A stretch of 45,113 nt of DNA from Chelonobacter oris (lineage in GTDB: Bacteria; Pseudomonadota; Gammaproteobacteria; Enterobacterales; Pasteurellaceae), in NCBI RefSeq assembly GCF_000772535.1, contig NZ_JSUM01000017.1, positions 1 to 45,113 of the forward strand, given 5' to 3'. The translations under genes were made by a program, and so were the position numbers. The notes beneath the pieces were generated by a model. It saw only the letters and a list, made by a program, of their open reading frames with translations, did not search any database and was not told the origin of the DNA. Of the stretch, positions 45,072 through 45,113 are shown piece by piece (positions within the stretch are counted from its first letter, which is position 1; the number at the start of each line of letters is the position of its first letter).

Positions 45072-45113
45072 TTACTTAAATTTATCGGCATAGGCTTCAG
45101 TGTTAATCCATTG
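45072..45113 (-). CDS. C-terminal end of an unidentified protein (partial), copy 2
   Basis: The minus strand reads QWINTEAYADKFK and TAA. Apart from one base (Val to Ala), it is the same as the gene tail at 1-41, which lies on the plus strand. The family cannot be assigned from 13 residues. Sequence similarity stops at the stop codon, so the shared stretch is coding. Confidence 0.6.
   Translation of the reverse strand, partial: QWINTEAYADKFK

Noticed and set aside
1-45113. CRISPR array, tRNA/rRNA gene, insertion sequence or prophage
   Set aside because: I looked for regular repeat-spacer patterns, cloverleaf and rRNA sequences, and transposase- or integrase-like proteins, and saw none.

Overview
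The window comes from a gamma-proteobacterium of the family Pasteurellaceae, in the clade that uses the Haemophilus influenzae type DNA uptake signal. About 45 exact copies of the 9-mer AAGTGCGGT (or its complement) are scattered over both strands. Gene content also fits a fermentative, sugar-acid-using Pasteurellaceae: recA-recX, mutS, clpB, proC, rdgC, rraB, adhE, several TRAP transporters and a serine-protease autotransporter. I cannot name the species. No rRNA, tRNA, CRISPR array, insertion sequence or prophage was seen.

Layout. (1) 1-3470: the last codons of a cut-off gene, then an A+T-rich orphan TRAP transporter operon (P-Q-M) without uptake signals. (2) 3500-25500: mostly housekeeping genes. 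These are clpB with a heat-shock-type promoter, a HcaT-like MFS transporter and proC, rdgC with a 24-codon Cys/Lys-rich micro-gene, a small DUF2892 membrane protein, mutS, recA (LexA box between -35 and -10) and recX, a GNAT acetyltransferase, the ABC-F protein YheS, a MarC-family protein, an MHS-family transporter, a subtilisin-type autotransporter with a Fur-like box upstream, rraB, and adhE with a CRP-like site. (3) 25507-37538: a complete D-glucuronate catabolic locus. It holds eda, uxuA, uxuR, a GH31 glycosidase and TRAP M and Q on the minus strand, and TRAP P, uxuB, uxaC and kdgK on the plus strand. (4) 37673-43883: a phosphoglycerate-transport type system, pgtP divergent from pgtC-pgtB-pgtA. 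(5) 44194-45113: an RpiR-family regulator and the tail of a convergent gene.

How the genes work together. In region 3, the TRAP transporter would import a hexuronate or hexuronide, and GH31 could release the uronate from a glycoside. UxaC then isomerises glucuronate to fructuronate, UxuB reduces it to mannonate, UxuA dehydrates that to KDG, KdgK phosphorylates KDG, and Eda splits KDPG into pyruvate and glyceraldehyde-3-phosphate. UxuR is the likely local repressor. A TTGGCATACCAA-like palindrome lies at the TRAP-Q promoter and recurs inside uxuA and twice in uxuB. In region 4, PgtC and the kinase PgtB would sense external phosphoglycerate or a similar phosphate ester, and PgtA would switch on pgtP. 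PgtA lacks the sigma54-contact loop and a normal Walker B.

Two points stand out. The two ends of the window carry nearly identical 41-base gene tails in opposite orientation. The segment holding GH31 and TRAP M/Q has no uptake signals for about 5.2 kb, which suggests a later addition to the uronate locus.
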